The position numbers and the translations under genes are program-made. Below the pieces are notes generated by a model. That model was not told where the DNA came from. It saw only the letters and a list, made by a program, of their open reading frames with translations, and did no database searches. Shown here one piece after another: positions 25,436 through 35,040 of a DNA stretch of 64,000 nucleotides (the first letter of the stretch is position 1; each line of letters starts with the position of its first letter). The stretch spans positions 496,001 through 560,000 of the forward strand of contig NZ_CP154855.1 of the NCBI RefSeq assembly GCF_047302425.1, written 5' to 3'. The stretch comes from Oceanitalea sp047302425. GTDB lineage: Bacteria; Actinomycetota; Actinomycetes; Actinomycetales; Actinomycetaceae.

Positions 25436-26253
25436 GCGCCGTCGCCGCCCTGCCCGCCGCTGTCGGCCTGCCGGCGCGGCCGGGGCCGACCTTCGCCCGC
25501 GTCCTCGCCGCGGAGTGGGGCAAGGCCTGGGGGCTGCGCTCCACCCGCTGGGCGGTGGCCGTCATGGTGCTGCTCACCGCCGGCATCTCCTTCCTCGGGG
25601 GCATGGACTCCGCCGTCGGGGCCGATGGGTACGGCAGCCTCGCCTATTTCGTCACGAGCACCCTGGTGGTCACGCAGTACCCGCTCCTGCTGCTCGGCGT
25701 CCTCCTCGGCAGCGGCGAGCTGTCCAGCCGCAGCGCCGGGCCGACCTTCGTCGCCCTGCCCACCCGCACGCCGGTGGTCCTGGCGAAGGCTCTCGTCACG
25801 ACGGCGGTCGCCGCCCTCACCGCGGCCGCGACCCTCGCCCTCACGGCCGTCGCCGTCCTCGTGACCCCGCTCGGCCAGGAGCTGGCGACCGGGCTCACCG
25901 CGGAGACGACGCGGATGTGGCTCGGGTCGGGCAGCTACCTCGTCGCCGCCACCGTGTTCTGCTTCGGCCTGGGCACGCTCCTGCGACGCAGCTCCACCGC
26001 CGTCGTCGTCGCCTTCGTCGTCTTCGCCGTCGAGATCGCGCAGGTCGCCCTGCCGGAGGCGGTGCGGTCCGTCGTCGCCTTCCTGCCCGGCCACGCCAGC
26101 ACGCTCGTCACCTCGACGGACGGCTTCGTCGACCTGCTGCGCGACATCGGCGAGCTTCCGGTGGGGCCGTGGGCGAGCGTCGCGGTCACCGGGGTGTGGG
26201 CGCTCCTCGCGGTGGTCGCGGCGGTGGCCGCGGTGCGGGCCCGTGATGTCTGA
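25432..26253 (+). CDS. ABC-2 type permease, first of a pair
   Basis: The product is 273 residues with about six membrane helices. The pre-helix motif PGPTFARVLAAEWGKAWGLRSTRW is shared with the next gene, showing the two are paralogues. The final helix is WALLAVVAAVAAVRARDV. There are no other domains. It probably forms the export channel as a heterodimer with the next product. Start overlaps the ATPase stop (ATGA); its own stop is overlapped by the next gene. Confidence 0.85.
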   Translation: MSAVAALPAAVGLPARPGPTFARVLAAEWGKAWGLRSTRWAVAVMVLLTAGISFLGGMDSAVGADGYGSLAYFVTSTLVVTQYPLLLLGVLLGSGELSSRSAGPTFVALPTRTPVVLAKALVTTAVAALTAAATLALTAVAVLVTPLGQELATGLTAETTRMWLGSGSYLVAATVFCFGLGTLLRRSSTAVVVAFVVFAVEIAQVALPEAVRSVVAFLPGHASTLVTSTDGFVDLLRDIGELPVGPWASVAVTGVWALLAVVAAVAAVRARDV

Positions 26254-27076
26254 GCGGGCGGCGCCGGCCGTCATCCTGCCGGGGCCGGTGGGGCTGCCCG
26301 CCAGACCGGGGGTCACCTTCCCCCGGGTCCTGCGGGCGGAGCTGGGCAAGGCCGTGACCCTGGCGTCCACCCGTTGGGGGGTCGTCGCCGCCGTGGGCGT
26401 CCACGCCGCGATCGCCGGCTTCGTCGCGTACAACGCGCGCTACGCGGTGGACGCCGCGCCGCCGAGCCTGCTCGACCTGCTCACCCTCGGCCTCGCGGCC
26501 ACCCAGCTCGCCGTGCTCGTCCTCGGGGTCCTCGTCGCCGCGGCGGAGTACCCGAGCGGTGCGGCGCGCACGACCTTCCTCGCGGTCCCGCGCCGGCTGC
26601 CGGTGCTCGCCGCCCAGGCGGTCGCCACGGTGCTCCTCGGGGCCCTGACGGCGGTCGCGGCGCTGGGGGTCACGCTCCTCGCCGTGCTGCCCTTCCGGGC
26701 GGACCTCGCCCTCGACCTGTCCGACCCGCAGGCACCGCGCATGCTCGGTGGGTTCCTCCTCTACCTCGTGGCGGTAGCACTCCTCGGCCTTGCCCTCGGG
26801 ACCCTCGCGCGAACCCCCGCCGCCGGGCTGGTCGCCGGGGTGGGGCTGGTCTTCCTCCTCGAGCAGCTCGCCCAGCTCGTCGGTCCGCCGTGGCTGGTGG
26901 CGGTGCTGCCGGGCTGGGCGGGCCGACTCGTCGCGGCCTCGGACGCGGGTGCCGCCGCGCAGGCCGCCGAGGCAGGGGTGACCCTCACGCCGTGGGGCGG
27001 GCTGGGGATCATGGCGGCGTGGGTGCTCGCGCTCCTCGCCGCCGCCGCGGTCCGGCTGCGACGCAGCGGTGTCTGA
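26246..27076 (+). CDS. ABC-2 type permease, second of a pair
   Basis: The product is 276 residues with about six membrane helices. PGVTFPRVLRAELGKAVTLASTRW mirrors the upstream permease, indicating duplication. It starts inside the previous gene (ATG at 26246; GTG at 26243 is also possible), an 8-base overlap. The pair plus the ATPase make a complete ABC-2 exporter. The substrate is unknown; association with a NarL-type two-component system suggests a drug or peptide stress response. Confidence 0.83.
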   Translation: MSERAAPAVILPGPVGLPARPGVTFPRVLRAELGKAVTLASTRWGVVAAVGVHAAIAGFVAYNARYAVDAAPPSLLDLLTLGLAATQLAVLVLGVLVAAAEYPSGAARTTFLAVPRRLPVLAAQAVATVLLGALTAVAALGVTLLAVLPFRADLALDLSDPQAPRMLGGFLLYLVAVALLGLALGTLARTPAAGLVAGVGLVFLLEQLAQLVGPPWLVAVLPGWAGRLVAASDAGAAAQAAEAGVTLTPWGGLGIMAAWVLALLAAAAVRLRRSGV

Positions 27077-27104
27077 GGCGGCGCCCGGCGGGGACACAGC
27101 CTGG

Positions 27105-27110
27105 CACACT
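27105..27110 (+). promoter_or_regulatory. Candidate -10 element (leaderless), histidine kinase gene
   Basis: CACACT lies six bases before the GTG at 27117. Together with its flanks it is nearly the same as the element before the gene at 34540 (GGCACACT then G/C-rich six bases then the start). Confidence 0.4.
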
Positions 27111-27116
27111 CGGGGC

Positions 27117-28454
27117 GTGACAGTCGACGGGGCCCGGGCGCGGGTCGAGCGGGTGCGGCGGACGCTCGCCGAGCGCCCGGACCTCGCCGACCGGCTCGTC
27201 TGGCAGGGCTACCTCGTGGCCGCGCTCCTCATGACCGGGGTGTACCTGGTCCCGGGCGTCATCTGGTACCCCCACCCCCCGGGGTCACGGGGCGCGCTCA
27301 CCGTCGCCGCGGTCACCGCGGGCACCGGCCTGCTCGGGGCCCTCGCGCTGCGGCGGCGGCGCCGGCGCCCGGTGTGGACGGTGGCGGTGACGGCGGCGCT
27401 CGCGGTCCTCAACCTCGCCTGGGTCGGCGCCCCGGGCGCCACCGTGCTCGGCACGGCGCTGGCCGTCCACGCGCTCGCTGCGACCTGGCCGCCCGTGCGG
27501 ACGTGGCCGGCCGTCGTCGGTGCCGTCGTCGCCGTCAGCGGCGCCACGTTCTTCGGGCTCAGCCTCCACCTGTGGGCCGTCGTCATCGGCCTGCAGAACG
27601 TCACCGCACCGGACTACCCTCCGGGGCCCCTGCTGCCGCACGAGTGGAGCGGCACGGGCCGGGCGCTCCTCACGAGCCACGACAACCGGGTCTTCGAGGC
27701 CACGCTCTACGCCCTCCTCCTCGTCAGCGCCGTCGTCGCCGGGCTCAATCTGCGCAGCAGGCGGCAGCGCGAGGCCGCGGCGCGGGCGCAGGAGGAGGCA
27801 CAGGTCCGCGAGCACCGCCAGGACCTCCTCATGGCCCGCAGCGCCGAGCGCACGACCATCGCCCGCGAGGTCCACGACGTCGTCGCCCACAGCATCTCCG
27901 TCATGGTCGCTCTCGCCGACGGCGCCACCGCCGTCGCGCCCCGGTCGCCCGAGCAGGCGCACGAGGCGATGCGGGAGGTCTCCGCGACCGGCCGCAGCGC
28001 GCTCGCGGACATGAGGCGGGTGCTCGCCGCACTGGACGAGACCGCCCCCGACCCCGCCGATGAGACGGCGGACCTCGCCGCCATGGTCGAGCGGTTCCGC
28101 GCGGCCGGCCTGCCCGTGGTGGCCGCCGACCTCGACGCCGACCTTGCCGGCCCGGTCGCGCTCGCGACCCGGCGGATCGTCGGCGAGGCGCTCACCAACG
28201 CCCTGCGGCACGCGCCCGGCACCCCGCGCGTCGACCTCACGCTCCGCCGCACGGCCACCGCCGTGGAGATCGAGGTGCTCGACGACGGCCCCCGCGGCAC
28301 CGCACCGGAGACGCCGACCTCCGGGAGCGGCCGCGGCCTGGTCGGCATCCGCGAGCGGGCGGCGATCCTCGGTGGCAGTGCCACGGCCGGGCCGCGGCCC
28401 GGCGGCGGCTGGCGCGTCGCCGTCACCCTGCCGGTGGACGGAGGACAGCGATGA
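27117..28454 (+). CDS. Sensor histidine kinase (NarX/DesK-type)
   Basis: The product is 445 residues. An N-terminal membrane part of about five helices (LVWQGYLVAALLMTGVYLVPG onward) is followed by a short coiled coil. The HisKA_3 dimerisation box ERTTIAREVHDVVAHSISV carries the phospho-acceptor His253. The HATPase domain has GEALTNALRHAPG (N box) and GRGLVGIRERAAILGG (G box). There is no large extracytoplasmic sensor, so it probably senses within the membrane or through the adjacent exporter. GTG 27117 is preferred over an earlier GTG at 27069 that would overlap the permease. Its stop overlaps the regulator gene start. Confidence 0.88.
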   Translation: MTVDGARARVERVRRTLAERPDLADRLVWQGYLVAALLMTGVYLVPGVIWYPHPPGSRGALTVAAVTAGTGLLGALALRRRRRRPVWTVAVTAALAVLNLAWVGAPGATVLGTALAVHALAATWPPVRTWPAVVGAVVAVSGATFFGLSLHLWAVVIGLQNVTAPDYPPGPLLPHEWSGTGRALLTSHDNRVFEATLYALLLVSAVVAGLNLRSRRQREAAARAQEEAQVREHRQDLLMARSAERTTIAREVHDVVAHSISVMVALADGATAVAPRSPEQAHEAMREVSATGRSALADMRRVLAALDETAPDPADETADLAAMVERFRAAGLPVVAADLDADLAGPVALATRRIVGEALTNALRHAPGTPRVDLTLRRTATAVEIEVLDDGPRGTAPETPTSGSGRGLVGIRERAAILGGSATAGPRPGGGWRVAVTLPVDGGQR

Positions 28455-29122
28455 CGACGATCCTGCTCGTCGACGACCACGCCCTGCTCCGCAAGGGCTT
28501 CCGCATGGTGCTCGAGGCGGAGGCCGACCTCGAGGTGGTCGGGGAGGCCGGGGACGGCGTCGTCGCCGTCCAGCAGGTCGCCGCCCTCGCGCCCGACGTC
28601 GTCCTCATGGACGTGCGGATGCCCGGCGGCGACGGGATCGAGGCGACCCGGCGCATCGTCGCGGCGCACCCCGGGACCCGGGTGCTCGTCCTCACGACCT
28701 TCGACCTCGACGAGTACGCCTTCGGGGCCCTGCGCGCCGGGGCCAGCGGCTTCCTCCTCAAGAACGCCGAGCCGGCCGAGCTGGTCCGCGCGGTCCGGGC
28801 GGTCGCCGCCGGGGACGCCGTCGTCGCGCCGCGGGTCACCCAGCTGCTCCTCGAGCGGTTCTCCGACCAGCTCCACACCCGCCCGGAGGAGGCGGACGGG
28901 CGGCACGACCCGCGGCTGGACGCGCTCACCCCCCGGGAGCTCGAGGTGCTGCGGCTCGTCGCCGCCGGCAGGTCGAACCTCGAGATCGCCGAGGACCTCG
29001 TCCTGTCCACCACGACCGTCAAGACCCACACCGGCAACCTGCTCGCCAAGCTCGGCCTGCGGGACCGGGTGCAGCTCGTGATCTTCGCCTACGAGAGCGG
29101 GCTGGTGCGCGCCGGGGACTGA
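28451..29122 (+). CDS. NarL/LuxR-family response regulator
   Basis: The product is 223 residues. The receiver domain has the acidic pair in LLVDDHALLRKGF, the phospho-acceptor Asp54 in VVLMDVRMPG, Thr in VLVLTTFD, and Lys in GASGFLLKNAEP. The C-terminal LuxR helix-turn-helix reads LTPRELEVLRLVAAGRSNLEIAEDL then STTTVKTHTGNLLAKLGLRDRVQ. The ATGA overlap with the kinase gene marks them as partners. The likely target is the ABC exporter operon just upstream; no operator is recognisable. Confidence 0.93.
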   Translation: MTTILLVDDHALLRKGFRMVLEAEADLEVVGEAGDGVVAVQQVAALAPDVVLMDVRMPGGDGIEATRRIVAAHPGTRVLVLTTFDLDEYAFGALRAGASGFLLKNAEPAELVRAVRAVAAGDAVVAPRVTQLLLERFSDQLHTRPEEADGRHDPRLDALTPRELEVLRLVAAGRSNLEIAEDLVLSTTTVKTHTGNLLAKLGLRDRVQLVIFAYESGLVRAGD

Positions 29123-29183
29123 GGTGCGGGGTCACCGCCCGCTTGTACGCTGTCGGGGACCAACCTGCGTCGTGGGGGTGGCC

Positions 29184-30410
29184 ATGCCTGAGTCTTCCGG
29201 CGAGCGCGTCACGCGGCGCCGGTTCCGTCCGTTCCGGGGGCGGGTGCTGCCGTCGTGGTTGCTGCCGCTCCCGCTGCGGCCGCTCCTCGCGTGGGTGGCG
29301 CGGCTGACGGCCGCCTCGGTCGTGGCCTACCTCCTGACGGTGTGGCTGCTCGACGGGCCCATCGACCTTACCGGCGCCCTCACCGCGCTCCTCGTGGTCC
29401 AGGCCTCGGCGTCGGCGAGCCTGCAGATGGGCGTCGTGCGGGTGGGCGCCGTGCTGACCGGCGTGCTGGTGGCGGTCACGCTCTCGTCCTGGGTGGGACT
29501 GACCTGGTGGAGCCTGGGAGTGGCGATCGCGCTCGCCCTGCTGCTCGCCGCGATCCTGCGGCTCGGCGACCAGCGGCTGGAGACGGCGATCAGCGCCATG
29601 CTCATCCTCGGGACCGCCGGCCCGGACGGCCGGGACATCGCGGCGGAGACCCGAGTGCTGACGACGCTCATCGGCGCGGGCGTGGGGATGGCGTTCAACC
29701 TCCTCCTGCCGCCACCGGTGCCCTTCCGCGCCGCGGTCACCGACGTGCGGAACATCGCGGCCAGCCAGGCGGCGTGCCTGCGGGCCGCCGCCGCGTCGAT
29801 GGCGCAGCGGCCGATCACCAAGGGCGCGGTGGGCCTGTGGCTGGACCAGGCACGCGCCGTCGCCCACGCGATGGCCCGCACGGAGGTGGCGATCAGCACG
29901 GTCACCGACCTGCGGCGCTTCAACCCCCGGGCGATCCGCACCCCCGAGGTGGAACCGGTCCTGCGGGCCGGCCTGGACGCCCTCGAGCGCTCGCTGCTCG
30001 CCATCCGCGCCCTCTTCGCCACGATGTTCACCGAGGCCCCCGAGTACGAGACGCCCGATGACGGCTACGGCGAGCAGGTCCGCCCCGCGTTCGCCGTCCT
30101 CCTCGGTCACCTCGCGGACTCCCTGGACGCCTTCGGTGCGCTCGTCGAGGCGGAGGCCGAGAGCTCGGAGGCCGGGGTGAAGCGGAACCTGGCCGAGAGC
30201 CTCGACGTCGCCGGTGAGGCCCGCGCCATCCTCACCGAGCTGCTGCTCGTCGACCCGCGGGAGGAGACCGGCCTGTGGCTCCTGCGCGGCTCGATCCTCT
30301 CCGCCGTCGACCACGTCCTCGACCCGCTGCAGCTCGAGGACCGCGCCCGGATCCTGGAGAAGGCGCGCAAGCCACGTCCGATGGCCGCCCGTAGCCGTCG
30401 TCGGGAATAG
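29184..30410 (+). CDS. FUSC/aromatic-acid-exporter family membrane protein
   Basis: The product is 408 residues. The first ~190 residues have about six membrane helices (LTAASVVAYLLTVWLLDGPI; LTALLVVQASASASLQMG; LGVAIALALLLAAIL). The conserved LLPPPVPFRAAVTDVR junction follows, then a ~210-residue helical cytoplasmic domain. This matches FUSC_2/ArAE-like exporters of aromatic acids; the substrate is unproven. A TACGCT hexamer at 29144-29149 could be its -10. It lies downstream of the response regulator but with a 61-base gap, so membership in that operon is uncertain. Confidence 0.75.
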   Translation: MPESSGERVTRRRFRPFRGRVLPSWLLPLPLRPLLAWVARLTAASVVAYLLTVWLLDGPIDLTGALTALLVVQASASASLQMGVVRVGAVLTGVLVAVTLSSWVGLTWWSLGVAIALALLLAAILRLGDQRLETAISAMLILGTAGPDGRDIAAETRVLTTLIGAGVGMAFNLLLPPPVPFRAAVTDVRNIAASQAACLRAAAASMAQRPITKGAVGLWLDQARAVAHAMARTEVAISTVTDLRRFNPRAIRTPEVEPVLRAGLDALERSLLAIRALFATMFTEAPEYETPDDGYGEQVRPAFAVLLGHLADSLDAFGALVEAEAESSEAGVKRNLAESLDVAGEARAILTELLLVDPREETGLWLLRGSILSAVDHVLDPLQLEDRARILEKARKPRPMAARSRRRE

Positions 30411-30426
30411 ATCCACGTCCGTAGGA

Positions 30427-30447
30427 CTTGAGCCCAGTAGACTCAAG
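30427..30447. promoter_or_regulatory. HAIR operator 1 (HspR site) upstream of dnaK
   Basis: CTTGAGC-N7-ACTCAAG is one mismatch from the published HAIR consensus CTTGAGT-N7-ACTCAAG. It sits 16 bases upstream of the TTGACA box. HspR bound with DnaK as co-repressor is known to occupy such sites in Streptomyces and Mycobacterium. Confidence 0.92.
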
Positions 30448-30462
30448 TTCGCCCCCGCCAAG

Positions 30463-30491
30463 TTGACATGTCGGCGGGGACGCGCAGACTT
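30463..30491 (+). promoter_or_regulatory. Candidate dnaK promoter
   Basis: A consensus -35 TTGACA (30463-30468) is followed after 17 bases by the weak -10 AGACTT (30486-30491), which overlaps HAIR operator 2. Repressor bound there would block RNA polymerase. Confidence 0.6.
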
Positions 30492-30509
30492 GAGTGTGGA
30501 CGACTCAAG
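30489..30509. promoter_or_regulatory. HAIR operator 2 (HspR site) over the dnaK promoter
   Basis: CTTGAGT-N7-ACTCAAG is a perfect match to the HAIR consensus. It covers the putative -10 and transcription start of dnaK. Its centre is 62 bases from that of operator 1, about six helical turns, which would allow cooperative binding on one face. Confidence 0.93.
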
Positions 30510-30553
30510 GGCCGGAACCTCCCGACCCGCGCACTAGGACAGGAGAACGACAC

Positions 30554-32403
<1,850 letters not shown>

Positions 32404-32407
<4 letters not shown>

Positions 32408-33033
32408 CCGAGGAGAACCCCCAGGCACAGGGCCCGCCCGAGGGCGAGCCGGTCAAGCCCGTCGTGCGCGACAAGCGCCGCATCGACCCGGAGACCGGGA
32501 AGGTGCGCGAGGCGTCGCCCGCCGAGGACGCTCCCGCCGAGGAGGCTCCGCCCGAGGACACCGAGCAGCCCCAGGACGGCCTCCTGGCCGCTGCCAAGGC
32601 GGAGGCCGCCGACCTCAGCGAGCAGCTCGCCCGCCGCAACGCCGACCTGTACAACCTCCAGCAGGAGTACAACGGCTACGTGCGCCGCTCCAAGGCCGCT
32701 GCCTCCGAGCAGCGCGCCGCGGGGCAGGCCGAGGTGGTCGAGGCGCTCCTCGGCGTCCTCGACGAGATCGAGCTGGCCCGCCAGCACGGCGACCTCACCG
32801 GCCCGCTCGGTGCGACCGCCGAGAAGATGGAGGGCACCCTCGCGCAGCGCTTCGGCGTCGAGCGCTTCGGTGCCCCCGCCGAGGAGTTCGACCCCGAGCT
32901 GCACGACGCGCTCATGAGCACGCCGGACCCGGAGGCGACGTCGACGACGATCGCCCAGGTCATGCAGCCCGGCTACCGGATGGGTGAGAAGGTGCTGCGC
33001 GCCGCCCGCGTCGCGGTGACCAGCCCCGAGTAG
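32404..33033 (+). CDS. grpE: Nucleotide exchange factor GrpE
   Basis: The product is 209 residues. A disordered acidic N-terminus (~60 residues, EEAPPEDTEQPQD) precedes the long helix AAKAEAADLSEQLARRNADLYNLQQEYNGYVRRS. The beta domain ends VMQPGYRMGEKVLRAARVAV, where the family has QxGYxxxDRVLRPAxVxV. It releases ADP from DnaK. The GTG start overlaps the dnaK stop by 4 bases (GTGA). Length and order are as expected. Confidence 0.96.
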
Positions 33034-33039
33034 CGAACA

Positions 33040-33075
33040 GGTGCCGGCCCCGTCCCCCGGGGCGCGGCCGGCACC
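33040..33075 (+). other. GC-rich hairpin between grpE and dnaJ
   Basis: Arms GGTGCCGGCC (33040-33049) and GGCCGGCACC (33066-33075) enclose a loop that itself can pair (CCCC with GGGG). There is no U tract. It could be an RNA-processing or attenuation element lowering dnaJ-hspR expression relative to dnaK-grpE. Confidence 0.5.
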
Positions 33076-33111
33076 GTCCCCACGACCCGACGACGAAGGA
33101 GGTGAGGCCCG

Positions 33112-34092
33112 GTGACCGGCCAGGACTGGATCGAGAAGGACTTCTACAAGACGCTCGGCGTCTCCAAGGACGCCGACGACGCGGCGATCAAGAAGGCGTA
33201 CCGCAAGCTCGCCCGGGACCTCCACCCCGACCGGAACCCCGGTGACGCCTCCGCCGAGAGCCGGTTCAAGGACGTCGGCGAGGCCTTCTCGGTGCTCTCC
33301 GACCCCGAGCAGCGCAAGCAGTACGACGCCATCCGCGCGATGGCCGGCGGCGGTGCGCGCTTCTCCGCCGGCAGCGGCGGCCCCTCCGGCGGTGCCGGCT
33401 TCGAGGACCTCTTCGGCGGCATGTTCGGCGGCGGCGGTGGCCGCACCCGCTTCTCCACCGGCGGTGGCGGCGGCTTCGAGGACATCCTCCAGGACATGTT
33501 CTCCGGCGGCGGGGGCGGCGGCTTCGGCTCGCGCCGCACCCCCCAGCGCGGCGGGGACATCACGACGAGCGCGACCCTGCCCTTCCGCAACGCGGTCGAG
33601 GGCTCGACGGTCCAGCTGACGACCAACGGCCGCTCGATGAACGTGCGCATCCCCGCCGGCGTCAACGACGGCCAGAAGATCCGCCTGCGCGGCAAGGGCC
33701 AGCCCGGCCGCGGGGGCGGGGAGCCCGGCGACATGGTCGTCACCGTCCACGTCGAGCCCCACCCCGTCTTCACGATGGACGGCCTCAACCTCAAGGTCAC
33801 CGTGCCGGTGACCTTCGCCGAGGCCGCGCTCGGCGCCACCATCGAGGTGCCGACGATCTCCGGGGACACGGTGCGGGTCAAGGTGCCCGCGGGTACGCCG
33901 TCCGGCCGGACCCTGCGGGTCAAGGGCCGCGGCGTCGACACCCCCAAGGGCACCGGCGACCTGCTCGTCACCGTCCAGGTGGCCGTCCCCAGCCACCTGC
34001 CCGCGGACGCCCGCAAGGCCGTCGAGGCCTTCGCGGCCGCGACGGCGGGGGAGGACCCGCGCGCCGACCTCAGGGCCCGCGCGGCACGCTGA
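33112..34092 (+). CDS. dnaJ: DnaJ-type co-chaperone without zinc finger (class II J protein)
   Basis: The product is 326 residues. The J domain (residues ~9-75) contains the HPD triad in LHPDRNPGDAS. A Gly/Phe-rich segment follows (FGGMFGGGGGRTRFSTGGGGGFEDI). Two C-terminal substrate barrels follow (NAVEGSTVQLTTNGRSMNVRIPAGV and LKVTVPVTFAEAALGATIEV). The four CxxCxGxG zinc repeats of class I DnaJ are absent; there are no cysteines in that region. It delivers clients to DnaK. AAGGAGGTGA sits just before the GTG start. It lies between grpE and hspR in the heat-shock operon. Confidence 0.93.
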   Translation: MTGQDWIEKDFYKTLGVSKDADDAAIKKAYRKLARDLHPDRNPGDASAESRFKDVGEAFSVLSDPEQRKQYDAIRAMAGGGARFSAGSGGPSGGAGFEDLFGGMFGGGGGRTRFSTGGGGGFEDILQDMFSGGGGGGFGSRRTPQRGGDITTSATLPFRNAVEGSTVQLTTNGRSMNVRIPAGVNDGQKIRLRGKGQPGRGGGEPGDMVVTVHVEPHPVFTMDGLNLKVTVPVTFAEAALGATIEVPTISGDTVRVKVPAGTPSGRTLRVKGRGVDTPKGTGDLLVTVQVAVPSHLPADARKAVEAFAAATAGEDPRADLRARAAR

Positions 34093-34111
34093 CGCACGAG
34101 AGGAGAGCGTG

Positions 34112-34516
34112 ATGGACATCGACGACGACGCACCCCTCTACGTCATCTCCGTGGCCGCCGAGCTCGCGGGGATGCACCCGCAGACGCTGCGCCAGTACGA
34201 CCGGCTCGGCATCGTCACGCCGCAGCGCGCCCGCGGCCGGGGCCGGCGCTACTCCCGGCGCGACGTCGACTCGCTGCGCGAGGTCCAGCGCCTGTCCCAG
34301 GACGAGGGCATCAACCTCGCCGGGATCCGCCGGATCATCGAGCTCGAGCGCGAGCTCCGCCGCACCCGTGACGAGCTTCAGCGGCTGCGTGCCTTCACGA
34401 CGGCCCGGGTCTTCGCCGCGGACCCCTCCGGGGAGGTCAGTGAGCTCGCGCCGGGCCGCCGCCCCCGCCGCTCCGGGGGCGCGCTCGTCGTCTGGCGCCC
34501 GCCCTACCGCGGCTGA
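34112..34516 (+). CDS. hspR: Heat-shock repressor HspR (MerR family)
   Basis: The product is 134 residues. A MerR-type winged helix-turn-helix reads YVISVAAELAGMHPQTLRQYDRLGIVTPQRARGRGRRYSRRDVDSLREVQRL. A dimerisation helix (GIRRIIELERELRRTRDELQRL) and a short variable tail follow. It should bind the HAIR sites before dnaK and clpB, so it autoregulates its own operon. AGGAGAG five bases before the ATG supports this start over a GTG one codon earlier. It is the last gene of the operon. Confidence 0.96.
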   Translation: MDIDDDAPLYVISVAAELAGMHPQTLRQYDRLGIVTPQRARGRGRRYSRRDVDSLREVQRLSQDEGINLAGIRRIIELERELRRTRDELQRLRAFTTARVFAADPSGEVSELAPGRRPRRSGGALVVWRPPYRG

Positions 34517-34527
34517 CCGTGACCCGG

Positions 34528-34533
34528 CACACT
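34528..34533 (+). promoter_or_regulatory. Candidate -10 element (leaderless), gene at 34540
   Basis: CACACT lies six bases before the ATG at 34540; GGGGA within the spacer could also act as a weak ribosome binding site. The flanks resemble the element at 27105. Confidence 0.4.
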
Positions 34534-34539
34534 GGGGAC

Positions 34540-34986
34540 ATGGCCGACGACGACGTCCTGCGCCAGCTGCACGCCACCGGCGCGGCCCTCGGCCGTCCGC
34601 CCGAGCCCGTGCCGGAGGCCGACCCGTGGGAGCCGGACGACCCCCTCGACCCGCGCAGCGCCGTCGTCGTCGTCTTCCCCGGACCACCCGGGATCCGCGT
34701 CCGCCTCCACGACGACGGCGAGGACGCCGTCCAGCTCGACACCTACGTCACCTTCGACGTGCCACGGCGCCACACGGTCGCCGTCCTCCGTGCGCTGCTC
34801 TCGGGGGAGGGGGCCTACACGCGTGTGCCGGGCGGCGTGGTCGGCGCGATCTCGCGCCGGCTCGGGCTCGAGCTGGTCGAGGAGCTCGTGGTCGACGTGC
34901 CGGGCGCGACCTACGCCCAGGCGGTGCCCTGGGCGCCGGCCAGCCCGCTCAACGGCTGGCTCGCCGGGCTGCCCCGGCGGCCGTGA
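34540..34986 (+). CDS. Hypothetical protein, 148 residues
   Basis: I do not recognise the family. The N-terminal ~45 residues are acidic and proline-rich (PPEPVPEADPWEPDDPLD) and likely disordered. The rest looks like a compact alpha/beta domain (AVVVVFPGPPGIRVRLHDD, LDTYVTFDVPRRHTVAVLRALL, RLGLELVEELVVDVPG). There is no signal peptide, membrane segment or cysteine. It lies 23 bases after hspR in the same direction but has its own candidate -10, so it is probably separately transcribed. Confidence 0.65.
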   Translation: MADDDVLRQLHATGAALGRPPEPVPEADPWEPDDPLDPRSAVVVVFPGPPGIRVRLHDDGEDAVQLDTYVTFDVPRRHTVAVLRALLSGEGAYTRVPGGVVGAISRRLGLELVEELVVDVPGATYAQAVPWAPASPLNGWLAGLPRRP

Positions 34987-35040
34987 GGGCCGACCTGGCA
35001 TGCTAGGTGCTGCGCCGCACCCAGACGAGAAGGAGCCGAG

